Below are positions 16,956-25,161 of a stretch of DNA of 64,000 bases, in pieces. How positions within the stretch are numbered: the stretch's first letter is position 1; each line of letters opens with the position of its first letter. The notes beneath the pieces were generated by a model. That model made no database searches. It was given only the letters and a program-made list of their open reading frames with translations, and had not been told where the DNA came from. The stretch spans positions 664,180 to 728,179 of the forward strand of contig CATQHF010000004.1 in the NCBI GenBank assembly GCA_958295865.1, in the 5' to 3' direction. Origin of the DNA: an uncultured Dehalococcoidia bacterium. GTDB lineage: Bacteria > Chloroflexota > Dehalococcoidia > Lucifugimonadales > JADFKI01. Made by a program: the position numbers and the translations under genes.

Positions 16956-19439
16956 TCAGTCGCGGAGTTGGACGCCGAGTTCGCGGCGGAGTTGCTGGAG
17001 GATGTTGGACTGGTAGCCGTCCACCTGCTCGGATGTGAGCGTGCCGCGCGGCGACTGGAATACGATGCGGTATGCGAGGGAGCGCTTGCCTTCGGGGACG
17101 CCCGCGCCCGCGTAGATGTCGAACGGGATGCTGCGCGCGACCATCCTGTGGCGCTCGATGATTGCCTGGATGCGCGCGGAGGTTACTTCGGCGTCAACGA
17201 TGAGGGCGACATCGCGGTATGACTGCGGGTAGCGGTTCGCGGGTTCGTGCTGGCGGGCGTCTTGGGGCAGGGCGGCTCGCAACGCCTCCAGATCCACCTC
17301 GAACATGGCGGCGCGCGCGCCGTCTAGGTCGAAGCGACGGAGCGTGTCAGCGCCGACCTCGCCGATGACGCCAATGGTCGCGTCGCCGCAGAGGATGCGC
17401 GCCGTCCTGCCGCGCCGCAAGATAGCGTCGCTGTCATGCGCTTCATAGCGCACATCGACGCGCAGCTCCGCGAAGACGGCCTCCAGTATCCCCTTGGCGT
17501 CGTAGAAGCCCATGTCGCCGTGCGGAGCGTTCCATGATGTGGGGAAGCGCGCGCCGCAGAGCGTGCCGACCAGCATCTCGCGCTCGTTGGGCAGGTCGCG
17601 CTCGCGGGCTTCCTCCTTTGGCGGATAGACGCTGCCGATTTCGTATATGCGGATGCCCTCAGTCTGCGACACGCGGCGATTGTTGGCGAGGGTGTTGAGC
17701 ACGCTGGCGCGCAGGCTTGTCCGCAGGTGGGTGAACTCGCTGCTCATGGGATTGGCGATGCGAAGCGTACTGGCGTCATCGCTGGCTATCCCGACGCGCT
17801 CCAGCATGTCGGCGCTGACCAGCGAGTACGAAATAGTCTCGCGCATGCCGGTGGCGGTGAGCAAGTCCTTGACGCGCTCGCGCAGTAGGCGCTGCGGCTG
17901 CGGCTGTCCGTGCGGTATGGGCGTGGACAGCATCGTCGTGGGGATGCTGTCGTAGCCGATGATACGCGCCAGCTCTTCCACGATGTCGTCCTCGATGGTG
18001 ATGTCGGAGCGCCAGTAGGGAGGCTTCATCCATATAACGCTGTCGGCTGATGGCGTACTGCCGGACACGAAAGCGTCCATTGTGGGCATGAGGCTCTCAG
18101 GCGCGCGGTCGCGGTCGAAGCCGAGCGATGTGAGTGTCCGCTCCACGCGCCCCATCGTATAGTCCACGCCGAGGAGCTGGCGGATGCGTCGGCGGCTGAT
18201 TTTCACGGAGGGCGCGGGCGCGGGACTGGGGTAGATGTCCAGGATGCCCTTTGCCGCCGTACCGCCCGCGAGCTGCGTCATCAGCTGCGTTGCGCGGCGA
18301 AGCGCGCGGGGCGCAAGCTCGGCGCGGATGCCGCGCTCAAACCGATAGGACGCCTCGCTGTCCATTCGCAGCGCGAGGCGGGTGCCGCGGGTGTTGATGG
18401 CGTTGAAGTTGGCGGACTCCAGCAGCACGGCGGTCGTGGTGTCGTCAATCTCGGTGTTCGCGCCGCCCATCACGCCCGCAAGTCCGATGGCGTCCCGCGT
18501 ATCGGCGATGACGAGCATAGGCGGTTGTAGCGCGCGCTTCTCGCCGTCGAGCGTTATCAGCGTCTCATCGGGGCGGGCTGCGCGCACGATTATCGTGTCG
18601 TCGCGCACCTTGCCGAAGTCAAAGGCGTGGAGCGGCTGCCCATACTCCAGCATCACATAGTTCGTTATGTCCACGATGTTGTTGATGGGACGCAAGCCCG
18701 CCTTGATAAGTGCGTCCTGCATCCAGCGAGGCGACTCGGCGATGCGGATGCCGTGTATCAGCGACGCCGTGTAGCGGTAGCACAAGTCCGGGTCAGCGAT
18801 TTCGATGCGCGCCTGCGACTCGATGGATGTTTCGTCCTCGTGATAGGACAGGTTCGGTTCCGTTGCGGCAGCGCCAGTGAGCGCGGCGACTTCATGTGCG
18901 ATGCCAAGGATGGACAGGCAATCGGGGCGGTTGGGCGTAACTTCCACATCCAGCACGGCGTCGCCAAGATACTCGGCGAGCGGAACGCCAACGGGCGCAT
19001 CGTCGTCGAGCACAAGGATGCCATCGTGGTCTTCGCCCAGCCCAAGCTCGAGGGTGGAGCAGACCATTCCCGCCGAGCGCACGCCGCGAATGGTGGCGGC
19101 TTTGAGTCGCTCAGGTTTGCCGGAGCGGGGGCTGAAGAGCATAGCGCCCTCTTTGGCAAAGGCGATATTCTGCCCCGCCGCGACATTGGGCGCGCCGCAT
19201 ACGACGGTAGCAGTCTCGCCGTTGCCTATGTCAACAGTCGGCAGGCGCAGGCGGTCGGCGTTGGGGTGCGGATCGACGCTGAGCACGCGACCTACGACGA
19301 GGTTTTCTTGGTCGAGGTCTGCGCCGACAATCTCCGCATCGCCGACCTCATTGCCCGCCATGGTGAGGCGGTGCGCCAGGTCAGCGGCCGGTATGCCGAT
19401 GGGAATGTAATTCTTGAGCCACGATAGAGGTACGCGCAT
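16956..19439 (-). CDS. pheT: Phenylalanine--tRNA ligase beta subunit
   Basis: 827 residues, full length. The domains follow the bacterial order: N-terminal domain (MRVPLSWLKNYIPI), the EMAP-like tRNA-binding insert (about 40-150), B3/B4 editing domain, B5 helix-turn domain (SVKISRRRIRQLLGVD), catalytic-like B6-B7 domain, and the C-terminal ferredoxin-like anticodon-binding domain (RYPQSYRDVALIVDAEV onward). With PheS it charges tRNA-Phe. It lies downstream of pheS on the same strand, but about 1 kb of duplicated small membrane-protein genes separates them. Confidence 0.97.
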   Translation of the reverse strand: MRVPLSWLKNYIPIGIPAADLAHRLTMAGNEVGDAEIVGADLDQENLVVGRVLSVDPHPNADRLRLPTVDIGNGETATVVCGAPNVAAGQNIAFAKEGAMLFSPRSGKPERLKAATIRGVRSAGMVCSTLELGLGEDHDGILVLDDDAPVGVPLAEYLGDAVLDVEVTPNRPDCLSILGIAHEVAALTGAAATEPNLSYHEDETSIESQARIEIADPDLCYRYTASLIHGIRIAESPRWMQDALIKAGLRPINNIVDITNYVMLEYGQPLHAFDFGKVRDDTIIVRAARPDETLITLDGEKRALQPPMLVIADTRDAIGLAGVMGGANTEIDDTTTAVLLESANFNAINTRGTRLALRMDSEASYRFERGIRAELAPRALRRATQLMTQLAGGTAAKGILDIYPSPAPAPSVKISRRRIRQLLGVDYTMGRVERTLTSLGFDRDRAPESLMPTMDAFVSGSTPSADSVIWMKPPYWRSDITIEDDIVEELARIIGYDSIPTTMLSTPIPHGQPQPQRLLRERVKDLLTATGMRETISYSLVSADMLERVGIASDDASTLRIANPMSSEFTHLRTSLRASVLNTLANNRRVSQTEGIRIYEIGSVYPPKEEARERDLPNEREMLVGTLCGARFPTSWNAPHGDMGFYDAKGILEAVFAELRVDVRYEAHDSDAILRRGRTARILCGDATIGVIGEVGADTLRRFDLDGARAAMFEVDLEALRAALPQDARQHEPANRYPQSYRDVALIVDAEVTSARIQAIIERHRMVARSIPFDIYAGAGVPEGKRSLAYRIVFQSPRGTLTSEQVDGYQSNILQQLRRELGVQLRD

Positions 19440-19497
19440 GTGGGGAAGTTCCTTGTCAGTCGTTTAGTCGGCATTTCGGTAGAAGGCAAGCGCATGA

Positions 19498-19749
19498 TTA
19501 GCGGCTGACGCCCGGAGGCGGTTCGTCGAACTTCTCGCCGCGTTCAAGCGCCCGCTGCTGCCGCTCATACCACGCGGCTAATGATCTTGCGAATTCTCGG
19601 CGTCCTTCCGCGCGCCCCTGTTGTTTAAGCCTGTGTCTGATTCTTTCTGACAGAAGCATTATCGACCTCCATCCTTCCGTTGCCAATGCCGCTTTTAGAA
19701 TCGAGAAGGGGGGCAGCCCCTCCGAAGTAATCTACCAGTCTGTGGTAAT
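19498..19749 (-). pseudogene. Frameshifted partial copy of the gene at 19803-20285
   Basis: The minus-strand text matches the C-terminal half of the intact neighbour. The first part (YYHRLVDYFGGAAP) is in one frame and the rest (ALATEGWRSIMLLSERIRHRL onward) in another. The cause is visible: a run of six G near 19707-19712 where the intact copy has five. The copy also lacks most of the EGREEGRE repeat and all of the N-terminal membrane segment. Its last 62 codons remain open and keep the RGEKFDEPPPG ending. Confidence 0.8.
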
Positions 19750-19802
19750 AGCCTGCCGCAGTCGGTCTGTTAGTCGGCGCTTGCATAGAAAGCGGCGCAT
19801 GA

Positions 19803-20285
19803 TTAGCGATTGACGCCCGGAGGCGGTTCGTCGAACTTCTCGCCGCGTTCAAGCGCCCGCTGCTGGCGCTCATACCACGCGGTTATCGCGCTTGCGTATT
19901 CACGGCGTTCTTCCGCGCGCCCCACCTCGCGCCCTTCTTCGTGTCCCACCTCACGCCCTTCTTCGCGCCCTTCCGCACGTCCTTCTTCAAGTCCCTCCGC
20001 GCGTCCCTGTTGTCTAAGTCTGTGCCTGATTCTCTCTGACAGAAGCATTATTGACCTCCATCCTTCCGTTGCCAATGCCGCTTTTAGAATCGAGAAGGGG
20101 GCAGCCCCTCCGAAGTAATCTACCAGTCTGTGGTAATAGACTACCATATTTACGCTGCCATGCCAGAGCGTCGTATCCAAGACGAATATCGTCGCATTGG
20201 CGACGGCGAATATCCCCAGCATGAGCAGGTATGTGTTTGGCCACCCGGAGTTGGATTCGAATAGTCCCGACGATGTGTTATCCAA
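19803..20285 (-). CDS. Small membrane protein with EGR-repeat stalk and EPPP tail
   Basis: 160 residues. One clear hydrophobic segment (about 19-38) is followed by an amphipathic region, then a highly charged, nearly periodic stalk (about 95-126: repeated GREEG/GRAEG/GREVG blocks, as seen in coiled-coil linkers of transposase-like and Uma2-like proteins), and an ending of AWYERQQRALERGEKFDEPPPG. The family is not recognised. The ending is shared with the proteins at 24305-24694 and, loosely, 291-737. It sits between pheS and pheT, on the same strand, next to a frameshifted copy of itself. Confidence 0.6.
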   Translation of the reverse strand: MDNTSSGLFESNSGWPNTYLLMLGIFAVANATIFVLDTTLWHGSVNMVVYYHRLVDYFGGAAPFSILKAALATEGWRSIMLLSERIRHRLRQQGRAEGLEEGRAEGREEGREVGHEEGREVGRAEERREYASAITAWYERQQRALERGEKFDEPPPGVNR

Positions 20286-20452
20286 GCAAAACCTCTTTGT
20301 ATTGCCGCTCCCTAATCCACTCTGCCGACAACAGGCTTATCCATCAGCAAACCCACGCCCACAACATCAGCAAACCTTGGCTCGCGCCCTTACTTCTTCT
20401 CTTCCGCGCCTGTTGATAATAGGAAACTGACAACTGGTGACCGATGACTGAT

Positions 20453-21511
20453 TTAGAACTGGTTGAGGAAGCGCAGGTCGTTGGAGTAAAACAGCCGTAT
20501 ATCCTCTATGCCGTACTTCAGCATGGAGATGCGCTCGGGCCCCATGCCGAACGCGAAGCCCGTGTAGATTTGCGGATCCAGGCCGACGCCTTCAAGCACC
20601 TTCGGATGCACCATGCCGGCGCCGAGAATTTCTATCCAGTCTTCATCGCGGTTGATGGGGCGCTTGCCGGTCTGCGGGTCCTTGAAGTTGGAGATGGACA
20701 TGTCCACGCCCGGCTCGACGAATGGGAAGTAGTCGCAGCGGAAGCGCACCTGCCGTTCTTCGCCGAAGATGCGGCGGGCGAACTCGTAGAGCGTGCCCTT
20801 GAGGTCGGCGAAGGTGATGCCCCTGTCCACCGCCAAGCCCTCGACCTGATAGAAGTGCCATTCGTGGGTGGCGTCGGTGGCTTCGTAGCGATAGCACTTG
20901 CCGGGCACGATGACGCGGATGGGCGGCTTGCGCTCCTGCATGGTGCGAATCTGCATCGGCGATGTCTGCGTACGCATCAGCATCGGGTAGTCGTCATCCT
21001 CGTCAGGCTGGTCAACCCACAGCGTCGCCCACATATCGCGGGCGGCATGCCCCTTCGGGATGTTGAGCATCTCAAAGTTGTACAGGTCCCATTCGACTTC
21101 CGGCCCCTCCACGACATCGAAGCCCATGGAGCCGAAGGCGTCGCATATCTCTCGAATCATCTGCGTCGTGGGGTGCAGCCCGCCGACGGGCGTCGGCCAT
21201 CCGGGCAGCGTAACATCGATCGCGTCCGTGAAGTCATCGGCGTCGGACTTGGCGCGCGCGACGGCATCTTGGCGCTCGGCGCGGGCTTGCTCAAGCAGCG
21301 ACTTGACGCGATTGGCTGCGCTGCCCACGCTGCGGCGCTCGTCGGGCGAGAGGCCGCCGACGCCGCGCAGCACCTGCGTCAGCCGTCCGCGCCGTCCCAG
21401 CCAGGCGATGCGCCAAGCCTCTATCTGCTCGGCTGTATCGGCGGCGGCAAGCTCCGCAAGGGCGGCGTCTCTCACTGATTCCACATGGCTGACGCTGGCG
21501 TTATCGGGCAT
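20453..21511 (-). CDS. pheS: Phenylalanine--tRNA ligase alpha subunit
   Basis: 352 residues from ATG 21511, preceded by AAAGG; the longer reading to 21589 is unlikely. An N-terminal coiled coil (about 15-85) leads into the class II catalytic core: motif 1 around LHPTTQMIREICDAFGSMGF, motif 2 (LMRTQTSPMQIR, then KCYRYEATDATHEWHFYQVE) and motif 3 at the end (GFAFGMGPERISML). It pairs with PheT to form the alpha2-beta2 enzyme. A good promoter lies about 80 bases upstream, with no T-box-like leader visible. Confidence 0.97.
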   Translation of the reverse strand: MPDNASVSHVESVRDAALAELAAADTAEQIEAWRIAWLGRRGRLTQVLRGVGGLSPDERRSVGSAANRVKSLLEQARAERQDAVARAKSDADDFTDAIDVTLPGWPTPVGGLHPTTQMIREICDAFGSMGFDVVEGPEVEWDLYNFEMLNIPKGHAARDMWATLWVDQPDEDDDYPMLMRTQTSPMQIRTMQERKPPIRVIVPGKCYRYEATDATHEWHFYQVEGLAVDRGITFADLKGTLYEFARRIFGEERQVRFRCDYFPFVEPGVDMSISNFKDPQTGKRPINRDEDWIEILGAGMVHPKVLEGVGLDPQIYTGFAFGMGPERISMLKYGIEDIRLFYSNDLRFLNQF

Positions 21512-21588
21512 CTTTTGGCCTTTCAGGTATTGATGGAAGATTTGTATGAGTAGAGAAAAATGCCGCAAAGTCGCGACGGCTGGCATCA

Positions 21589-21618
21589 ATTATAGGTATT
21601 GGTTCGGAATAGGGTCAA
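21589..21618 (-). promoter_or_regulatory. Promoter of pheS
   Basis: On the minus strand TTGACC (21618-21613) and a perfect TATAAT (21594-21589) are separated by 18 bases. Transcription would begin near 21582, leaving a leader of about 70 bases before the pheS ATG at 21511. Confidence 0.7.
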
Positions 21619-21724
21619 GAAACGGCGCTGAGGCTAACCTAGGACTAACATAGATGAACAGAGCCTGCCCTGAGCGCAGCCGACGGAACGGATACAATTA
21701 GTTTGGCGGCGCGTGACGCCGATG

Positions 21725-21815
21725 GCGTTCCCATTTAGGCGGCAAGCCTTTTCGTCATTCCTGCGAAAGCGGGAATCCAGTGGATATAGCAACAAAAACA
21801 TCTGAAAGGAAACGC
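21725..21815. mobile_element. MITE family B, diverged 91-bp copy
   Basis: The right end (TGAAAGGAAACGC then TA) is intact and the interior (caagccttttcgtcattcctgcgaaagcgg) matches the copy at 12373-12464. The left end is eroded (GCGTTCCCATTTAGG, preceded by TG not TA). It lies in the 435-bp gap between pheS and the ComEA-like gene. The rest of that gap holds the two promoters and a dispersed 'gagcctgccctgagcgcagccga' repeat at about 21660. Confidence 0.75.
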
Positions 21816-21820
21816 TATCC

Positions 21821-21850
21821 TTGACACCATGCGCGTGGTTGCGTCATATT
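21821..21850 (+). promoter_or_regulatory. Possible promoter for the ComEA-like gene
   Basis: TTGACA (21821-21826, extended as TTGACACCA) is followed after 18 bases by CATATT (21845-21850), four of six matches to the -10 box. It begins five bases after the end of a family B element and lies about 90 bases before the ComEA-like start. The -10 is weak. Confidence 0.45.
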
Positions 21851-21946
21851 TGTGCTGCTTGAATGACGGCTTTAGATTCCGGACGAAGCGCGGAATGACA
21901 TCGCCGAAAGCCGGTGATGACCTGACCGCAAGCGGATGACTCGTGT

Positions 21947-22579
21947 ATGAAGCTGAACTCCACTCACATCGCGCTGGGCGTGCTGGTCGTGCTCGCGGTT
22001 GCGGGAGGGGTCGTGATGACGGTTTGGCCAAGGGCATCGGGCGACATACAAGTGGTCACGGTAGCGCCGACCGCCACACCCGCGCCCGCTGAAACGCCGA
22101 CGCCCTCCGAAACGCGGGTGGGCGTGTACATCACGGGCGCTGTGGTGAACCCGGGCGTGTATCTGGTCAACGATGGCAGCCGCTTGGCGAACATCATCCT
22201 GCTTGCGGGCGGCGCGACGGCTGAGGCTGAGCTGACCGCCGTCAATCTCGCGGCGCTCGTGCGCGACGAAGACCATTGGCATATTCCAGAGCGGGGCGCG
22301 GCTTTCTCGCCCTCCAATGGCTTGGCAGGCTCAAGCCGCGCCGCCGAATCCGCATCGCGCGCGCAGGCGGGGCAGCGCGCCGATGGCGCAATCGACCTGA
22401 ACATCGCCGACGTAGAGCTGCTTCAGAGCTTACCCGGCATCGGTGAAGTAAAGGCGCAAGCAATCGTGAGCTACCGAGAGACTAACGGCGGCTTCGACAG
22501 CGTGGACGCGCTGCTTGAGGTGGACGGGATAGGCGAAGGGACGCTCGAAGGGATACGCGAGTTGGTAGCCGTGAAATAG
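21947..22579 (+). CDS. comEA: ComEA-like DNA-binding protein (SLBB plus helix-hairpin-helix)
   Basis: 210 residues. An N-terminal membrane anchor (about 8-27) is followed by a Thr/Pro/Ala-rich linker, an SLBB domain (about 58-120, VGVYITGAVVNPGVYLV), a linker, and two helix-hairpin-helix motifs at the end (DLNIADVELLQSLPGIGEVKA, then VDALLEVDGIGEGTLEGI). This is the layout of ComEA, the surface receptor that binds double-stranded DNA for uptake. No ComEC or pilus gene lies nearby, so competence is an inference from this one gene. The start is the ATG at 21947. Confidence 0.88.
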   Translation: MKLNSTHIALGVLVVLAVAGGVVMTVWPRASGDIQVVTVAPTATPAPAETPTPSETRVGVYITGAVVNPGVYLVNDGSRLANIILLAGGATAEAELTAVNLAALVRDEDHWHIPERGAAFSPSNGLAGSSRAAESASRAQAGQRADGAIDLNIADVELLQSLPGIGEVKAQAIVSYRETNGGFDSVDALLEVDGIGEGTLEGIRELVAVK

Positions 22580-22637
22580 TTTTCATCCATGAACGGAGCC
22601 TGCCCTGAGCGTAGCCGAAGGAATGGAAAGGATATAG

Positions 22638-23777
22638 ATGTTGCCGCCGTTTATTAGCCAGTCCGACCTATGGGGCCCATTGAGCGCCGCGATAGTGTTC
22701 GCGGTGTTCCTGATTGCGTCTGGCGTTGCGAATGTCGTCATGCGGATGGTCTTGGGACGCTGGGCGCGCCGAGTGCCGGGGACGCTGGGCGTAGAGGTGC
22801 TGAACGCGCTGCGCGGACCCCTCGTGCTGTTCATCGCGCTGTCGGGACTGTTCATCGCCCTGCTAATCCTCACCACCCTCGACAACCCGCGCTATGCCCT
22901 CATATTAGGCTGGGACGCCCTGCTGCGCCGCGCCTGGCTCGTGGTGGTCATCCTTGAAGTGGCATATCTCATCTACCGCCTGCTGGACGCGATTCTGAGC
23001 TGGTACATCCAGAGCATGGCGGCGCTGACGGAGACGCAGCTTGACGACAGGCTATTGCCGCCGCTAAAGCGCATCCTGCCCCTGGCAGTGTATTCGCTGG
23101 CTATACTCATGGCGCTGTCCGTGCTGAACATCCCGATAAGCCCGATACTCGCCGGACTTGGCATCGGGGGACTTGCGGTCGCGCTGGCAGTGCAGCCCAC
23201 GCTCGCCAACTTCTTCGCCGGCACCTATGTCGTGACCGAAGGCGAGCTCAATATCGGCGACTATATCGAGCTTCAAGGCGGCCCCTCCGGATATGTCGTG
23301 GAGGTAGGCTGGCGCAGCACCAAGATTCGCTCGATGTTCAACAACTTGGTGATAATCCCCAACTCCCAGATGGCTAACAGCATCGTTACCAACTACTACA
23401 GCCCGTCGCCGGCGATCAGTGTGATGGTCTATTGCGGCGTAAGCTACGATTCAGACCTGCATGTAGTCGAAAGCGTGGTGCTCGAGGCGGCGCAAGAGCT
23501 GGTGAACGGCTCCGAGCATGCGGTGAAAGACGACGAGCCGTGGTTCGGCTTCGAAGAGTTTGGCGACTCCAACATCACCTTCTGGGTATTCATACAGGCA
23601 ACCGACAGGCTGGGCAGCTTCTACCTGACGAGCGACCTCGTGAAGGTAATCCATTCGCGCCTGACCGCCGAAGGCATAGAGATTAACTACCCTGTGCGGA
23701 AACTGGTATTCCCGTCGGAGAACGGGAGCATCCCCGCCGCTCCGCCAATGCCGCCCGTGCCCCCGCCTGCGCGATAA
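22638..23777 (+). CDS. MscS-family mechanosensitive ion channel
   Basis: 379 residues. Four or five membrane helices (about 15-35, 57-77, 95-120, 140-165, 166-195) lead into the MscS pore helix (GLGIGGLAVALAVQPTLANFFAG) and the cytoplasmic beta domain (GDYIELQGGPSGYVVEVGWRSTKIR, then VIIPNSQMANSIVTNY). A Pro-rich tail closes it. Such channels open on osmotic downshock. The 3' end of the gene, with the following intergenic DNA, has been copied downstream (23989-24289). Confidence 0.92.
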   Translation: MLPPFISQSDLWGPLSAAIVFAVFLIASGVANVVMRMVLGRWARRVPGTLGVEVLNALRGPLVLFIALSGLFIALLILTTLDNPRYALILGWDALLRRAWLVVVILEVAYLIYRLLDAILSWYIQSMAALTETQLDDRLLPPLKRILPLAVYSLAILMALSVLNIPISPILAGLGIGGLAVALAVQPTLANFFAGTYVVTEGELNIGDYIELQGGPSGYVVEVGWRSTKIRSMFNNLVIIPNSQMANSIVTNYYSPSPAISVMVYCGVSYDSDLHVVESVVLEAAQELVNGSEHAVKDDEPWFGFEEFGDSNITFWVFIQATDRLGSFYLTSDLVKVIHSRLTAEGIEINYPVRKLVFPSENGSIPAAPPMPPVPPPAR

Positions 23778-23792
23778 AGCAAGCCTTGAGCA

Positions 23793-23988
23793 TTAGCCCT
23801 GTTCTTGTTCATCTTCGAATCGAGGCGGCGGTTCGTCGAACTCCTCACCCCGCGCCTTCGCTTCTTGCATGCGCTTATACCAAGCGGCGTTCTGCCTTCT
23901 GGCGTCAGCGAATGCTTGGGCGCGTCCCCTGTTGAAACTTCTCTTGACCATCTCATAAGCGATAACCACGATATAAGCGCCTCCATCA
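23793..23988 (-). pseudogene. Truncated copy of the gene at 24305-24694
   Basis: Minus-strand text encodes GGAYIVVIAYEMVKRSFNRG, a helical stretch and AWYKRMQEAKARGEEFDEPPPR, nearly identical to the C-terminal half of the intact neighbour. It stops abruptly at about 23988, where sequence from the mscS 3' end begins, so the membrane-spanning half and the start codon are missing. It is one half of a tandem duplication that also copied the mscS tail. Confidence 0.8.
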
Positions 23989-24289
23989 AACCCATTCGCG
24001 CCTGACTGCCGAGGGCATAGAGATTAGGTTCTGTTGACATTTCGACTTTTAATCTCGTCATTCCTGCGAAAGAAAGTCACCCCTGCGGAAGCAGGGGCAG
24101 AAATCCAGTGTTTTGAGATAGCCTGAAATATGCGAAAGTGCCTGCATTATGAGGTTCTGGATTCCCGTTTTTACGGGAATGACGCAAATGTCCACACAGC
24201 CTAACTACCCCGTGCGGAATCTGTATGCCCGTCGGCGAATAGAAGGTATGCCCGCCGCCCCACCGATGCCGCCCCCGTCTGCGATATAG
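23989..24289 (+). pseudogene. Copied 3' end of mscS, interrupted by a MITE
   Basis: Bases 23989-24026 and 24202-24289 together repeat the last roughly 130 bases of the MscS gene (from 'cattcgcgcctgac' through the Pro-rich tail). They are split by the 175-bp family A element at 24027-24201. The uninterrupted original at about 23650-23777 gives the empty-site sequence. There is no start codon or upstream coding region. Confidence 0.85.
24027..24201. mobile_element. MITE family A, 175-bp copy with proven TA duplication
   Basis: Left end GGTTCTGTTGACATTT; right end read on the minus strand GGCTGTGTGGACATTT; 13 of 16 positions agree. It is flanked by TA on both sides. The unoccupied version of the same site survives in mscS (gagat-TA-actacc), so the insertion duplicated exactly TA. 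The inside carries two hairpin cores related to 'cctgcgaaagcagg' and 'cccgtttttacggg'. There is no coding capacity. Confidence 0.9.
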
Positions 24290-24304
24290 AGGAAGCGTTG
24301 AGCA

Positions 24305-24694
24305 TTAGTCCTGTCCTTGTTCTTGTTCATCTTCGAATCGAGGCGGCGGTTCGTTGAACTCCTCACCCCGTTCACGCGCTTCCTGCATGCGCTTGTACCA
24401 AGCATCCACCTTCCTGCCGGCGTCAGCGTATGCTTGGGCGCGTCCCCTGTTGAAACTTCTCTTGACCATCTCATAAGCGATAACCACGATATAAACGCCT
24501 CCTTCGAATGCGCCCGCGACGGCGGCAGACACTACCGAGACCGCTTCGCCCTTGACCACAATGGCGATGAATGTCGCCAGTGTCGTGTCATTGCGTACTT
24601 CCCCGACTTCGTACCACGAAACCAGCCCCATCCCCGCAATGAACGATACCACGAATATGGCGACCGATGTTGTTCGTACCCAAATCGGCAGCAT
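24305..24694 (-). CDS. Small membrane protein with EPPP tail
   Basis: 129 residues. Two or three hydrophobic segments (about 8-28, 38-62 and 64-76) are followed by a basic helix (KRSFNRGRAQAYADAGRK), then AWYKRMQEARERGEEFNEPPP and an acidic/Gln tip. The family is not recognised. The ending matches the protein at 19803-20285 almost residue for residue (AWY, R, RGE, F, EPPP), while the membrane parts differ. A truncated tandem copy lies at 23793-23988. The conserved tail suggests a shared partner, which is an inference. Confidence 0.6.
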   Translation of the reverse strand: MLPIWVRTTSVAIFVVSFIAGMGLVSWYEVGEVRNDTTLATFIAIVVKGEAVSVVSAAVAGAFEGGVYIVVIAYEMVKRSFNRGRAQAYADAGRKVDAWYKRMQEARERGEEFNEPPPRFEDEQEQGQD

Positions 24695-24768
24695 TAAGGC
24701 AAATCCATCTCCTATAACTCATTATTGGCAACGGTTGGTAGTGTGTCAACAGCGCCTTCAGTTCGCTA

Positions 24769-24910
24769 GCGTTTCCATTCAGGTGGCAAACCTGTAAGTG
24801 CGCCTAAGCTCTGCCGACATTCCGACCTTTCACCCCATCACCCCCACTCCCTCACCCGTCATCACTGCGAAAGAACGTCACCCCTGCGAAAGCATGGGCA
24901 GGAATCCAGC
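24769..24910. mobile_element. Composite of decayed MITE B and MITE A left ends
   Basis: After a TA, 24769-24792 follows the left part of family B (GCGTTTCCATTCAGG, then caaacct). Then 24807-24910, again after a TA, follows family A (agctctgccgacattccgacc, then a tgcgaaag hairpin and 'caggaatccag'). Neither has a right end. They lie in the 467-bp gap 24695-25161, which has no gene. Confidence 0.5.
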
Positions 24911-24971
24911 GCCTCCAACACCGCCATCCCCAGCGCCTCCCCTTGTCATCCCAAGCGCCCCCTTCCCCTGT

Positions 24972-25110
24972 CATTCCGAACGCAGCGCAGCGCAGTGAGG
25001 AATCAAAAATCCCCGCCACCAATACGCCCAATATGACAACGATTTTAGACCCCCTCGCTCCCTTCAAGGTGCCAATCGAAAGTTCGGCGTAACAATTGAA
25101 AGACCCTGGG
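24972..25110. repeat. Dispersed 'cattccgaacgcag...gaggaatc' repeat and linked hairpin relic
   Basis: Bases 24972-25012 carry the repeat core also found at 27614-27649 and 28878-28912 (gtcattccgaacg...gtgaggaatcaaaaatccc). Bases 25031-25110 are a diverged copy of the text at 2671-2712 (gattttagacccc, then caattgaaagaccctg). These look like decayed intergenic mobile repeats. No gene is seen. Confidence 0.65.
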
Positions 25111-25161
25111 CGCGGGCCTGACACACCCATTCGGCGACACCCGTAGGCGAAAGCCCTTCGA

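Noticed and set aside
21512..21730. T-box leader before pheS
   Set aside because: The leader from the mapped promoter is only about 70 bases and lacks the T-box and specifier-loop text.
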